A stretch of 34,724 bases of DNA, taken from CAYQVO01 sp964421085. GTDB lineage: Bacteria; Bdellovibrionota_C; UBA2361; CAYQVO01. The stretch is from contig CAYQVO010000039.1 in the NCBI GenBank assembly GCA_964421085.1, positions 1 to 34,724 on the forward strand, written 5' to 3'. Position 1 is the first letter of the stretch. The number at the start of each line of letters is the position of its first letter. Shown in pieces: positions 33,976-34,724 of the stretch. A program made the position numbers and the translations under genes. Under the pieces are notes generated by a model. It was given only the letters and a program-made list of their open reading frames with translations. It was not told where the DNA came from and ran no database searches.

Positions 33976-34692
33976 ATGCCTGTGCTGGAAGAATCCTCCC
34001 GTAATCGTGACTATCACTTAAGCCCCTGGCGGGACTGGGACAGGTTTCTCGCTGAGATGGTAAAAATAGTCCGGGACCTGGACAGAAATCCGACACCTGA
34101 AGAAATTGCCGGCTTTCCCACGGCAGATGATATCAAAACGGATCTTCCATCCGAATCGCAGCTCAGGAGGGCCGGCAGACATGATCTTGTGACTGCGATC
34201 TGTGATTTCTACGGGGGTTATACCGCGCTCAGAAAACAGCTTGGCTTCCCCTATATTCGAAAGGGTGAAGACTCCCTCTCCCTCTGGCCGAATCTCAGGC
34301 GCGAACTTTGTGCAGTTGTGCGCGGACTTGAGACTGTGCCGTCCGAGGCTGAAGCTGCCGACTTTCCGACAGAAGAAGAGAGGCAGAAGCCCTTTCCCCA
34401 CGCAAAGACTCTCCTTGAACTCGGCAGAGGAGATATCATAAGCGCGATAACTCAGCAGCATGGAGGATATCAGGCGGTTCAGCGGAAACTCGGATACACA
34501 CCTCCCAGAAAACGTGGACCCCAGTCTCTCAATCGCTGGGAGAACATGCTGGCTGAACTTTACATGATTATGCGGGACACGGATGAGAGACCCTCACCTG
34601 AGGAACTTGCCGGCTTTCCGAATTCGGCGGAAGTCGAAAAAGGACTGCCGGCCGCAGAAGAATTCCTCAAGGGAAGCTCTGATCAAGTCTAA
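33976..34692 (+). CDS. Tandem GGY-repeat protein, C-terminus possibly truncated
   Basis: About 238 residues made of a roughly 75-residue unit repeated three times, the third incomplete: residues 18-93, 104-176 and 188-238. Each unit has W..xLxEL..I.RD, then PxxEE.AGFPT, then LP...L...GR.DL..AI...YGGY.A.R.KLG. The 'L..GR.D...AI...GG' core resembles helical repeats associated with homing endonucleases and some plastid or cyanobacterial proteins; that match is by eye. The last unit ends in LKGSSDQV and stops just where the 'GR.DL' core should begin, so it may be truncated. A TTG at 33946 is also in frame; I prefer the ATG. The window ends 32 bases later. Confidence 0.65.
   Translation: MPVLEESSRNRDYHLSPWRDWDRFLAEMVKIVRDLDRNPTPEEIAGFPTADDIKTDLPSESQLRRAGRHDLVTAICDFYGGYTALRKQLGFPYIRKGEDSLSLWPNLRRELCAVVRGLETVPSEAEAADFPTEEERQKPFPHAKTLLELGRGDIISAITQQHGGYQAVQRKLGYTPPRKRGPQSLNRWENMLAELYMIMRDTDERPSPEELAGFPNSAEVEKGLPAAEEFLKGSSDQV
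34027..34689 (+). repeat. Three tandem coding repeats, third partial
   Basis: In-frame repeats at about 34027-34254, 34285-34503 and 34537-34689 encode the GGY units described for this gene. The DNA copies are diverged and conserved at the protein level, so this is old domain duplication, not recent slippage. The third copy lacks its GR.DL and GGY parts. Confidence 0.7.
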
Positions 34693-34724
34693 AAAGTGCC
34701 TTAATTGAGCCATTCCGGACGGAT

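Noticed and set aside
1..34724. CRISPR arrays, insertion sequences, tRNA or rRNA genes
   Set aside because: None recognised by eye on either strand; a tRNA or Rfam scan could still find small RNAs I missed.

Overview
The window looks like part of a draft genome of an uncultured Gram-negative bacterium. It is moderately G+C-rich by eye, genes sit on both strands in short operons, and two runs of exactly ten N mark scaffold gaps. A Gram-negative envelope is suggested by a heptosyltransferase-like GT9 enzyme, other cell-surface glycosyltransferases, the peptidoglycan-recycling enzyme NagZ and a probable lipoprotein. A type-2 valyl-tRNA synthetase, a divergent membrane pyrophosphatase and many unrecognised proteins argue against a well-studied phylum. 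I cannot name the phylum from sequence alone.

Layout. 1-5.3 kb: an intrinsic terminator from a gene off the left edge, then thyA, argG (opposite strand), a PRMT-like methyltransferase, fabF and a small acidic protein. 5.4-9.6 kb: an accessory surface-glycan stretch with a GT61 enzyme, an unknown charged protein with broken coding sequence downstream, a GT2 enzyme, and the decayed remains of a CgeB-like glycosyltransferase. 9.6-11.3 kb: nth and nagZ on the minus strand. 11.4-17.2 kb: a plus-strand run of panB, a panD-like gene lacking several catalytic residues, GT9, a GT39-type membrane glycosyltransferase, smpB and an AzgA-type purine permease, with two ATGA overlaps. 17.2-20.5 kb: an unknown protein and a winged-helix regulator, divergent from a periplasmic substrate-binding protein; a perfect 20-bp palindrome covers the regulator start. 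20.5-21.8 kb: small ribbon-helix-helix, nucleotidyltransferase-tail and HEPN-like ORFs, resembling an eroded MNT/HEPN toxin-antitoxin cassette, then an SCP2-like protein. 21.8-24.1 kb: sufC-sufD-Rieske ferredoxin, overlapping, for Fe-S cluster assembly. 24.1-26.5 kb: a cyclic-nucleotide-binding-fold protein, an unknown protein interrupted by a gap, and 548 bases without a convincing gene. 26.5-31.7 kb: valS and hppA, divergent. 31.8-34.7 kb: YaeQ-family protein, lipoprotein, two doubtful small ORFs, and a tandem-repeat protein at the right edge.

How it works together. Housekeeping functions are dTMP and arginine synthesis, fatty-acid elongation, pantothenate supply, base-excision repair, ribosome rescue, purine uptake, Fe-S biogenesis and pyrophosphate-driven ion pumping. 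They are interleaved with glycan genes and decaying accessory genes. The most unusual items are the PanD-like protein, the palindromic operator, the eroded HEPN cassette, the multiply broken CgeB-like gene and the repeat protein at the right edge. Several proteins appear to lack internal segments expected for their families, which could be real decay or assembly error. No complete, clearly new multi-gene system could be demonstrated.
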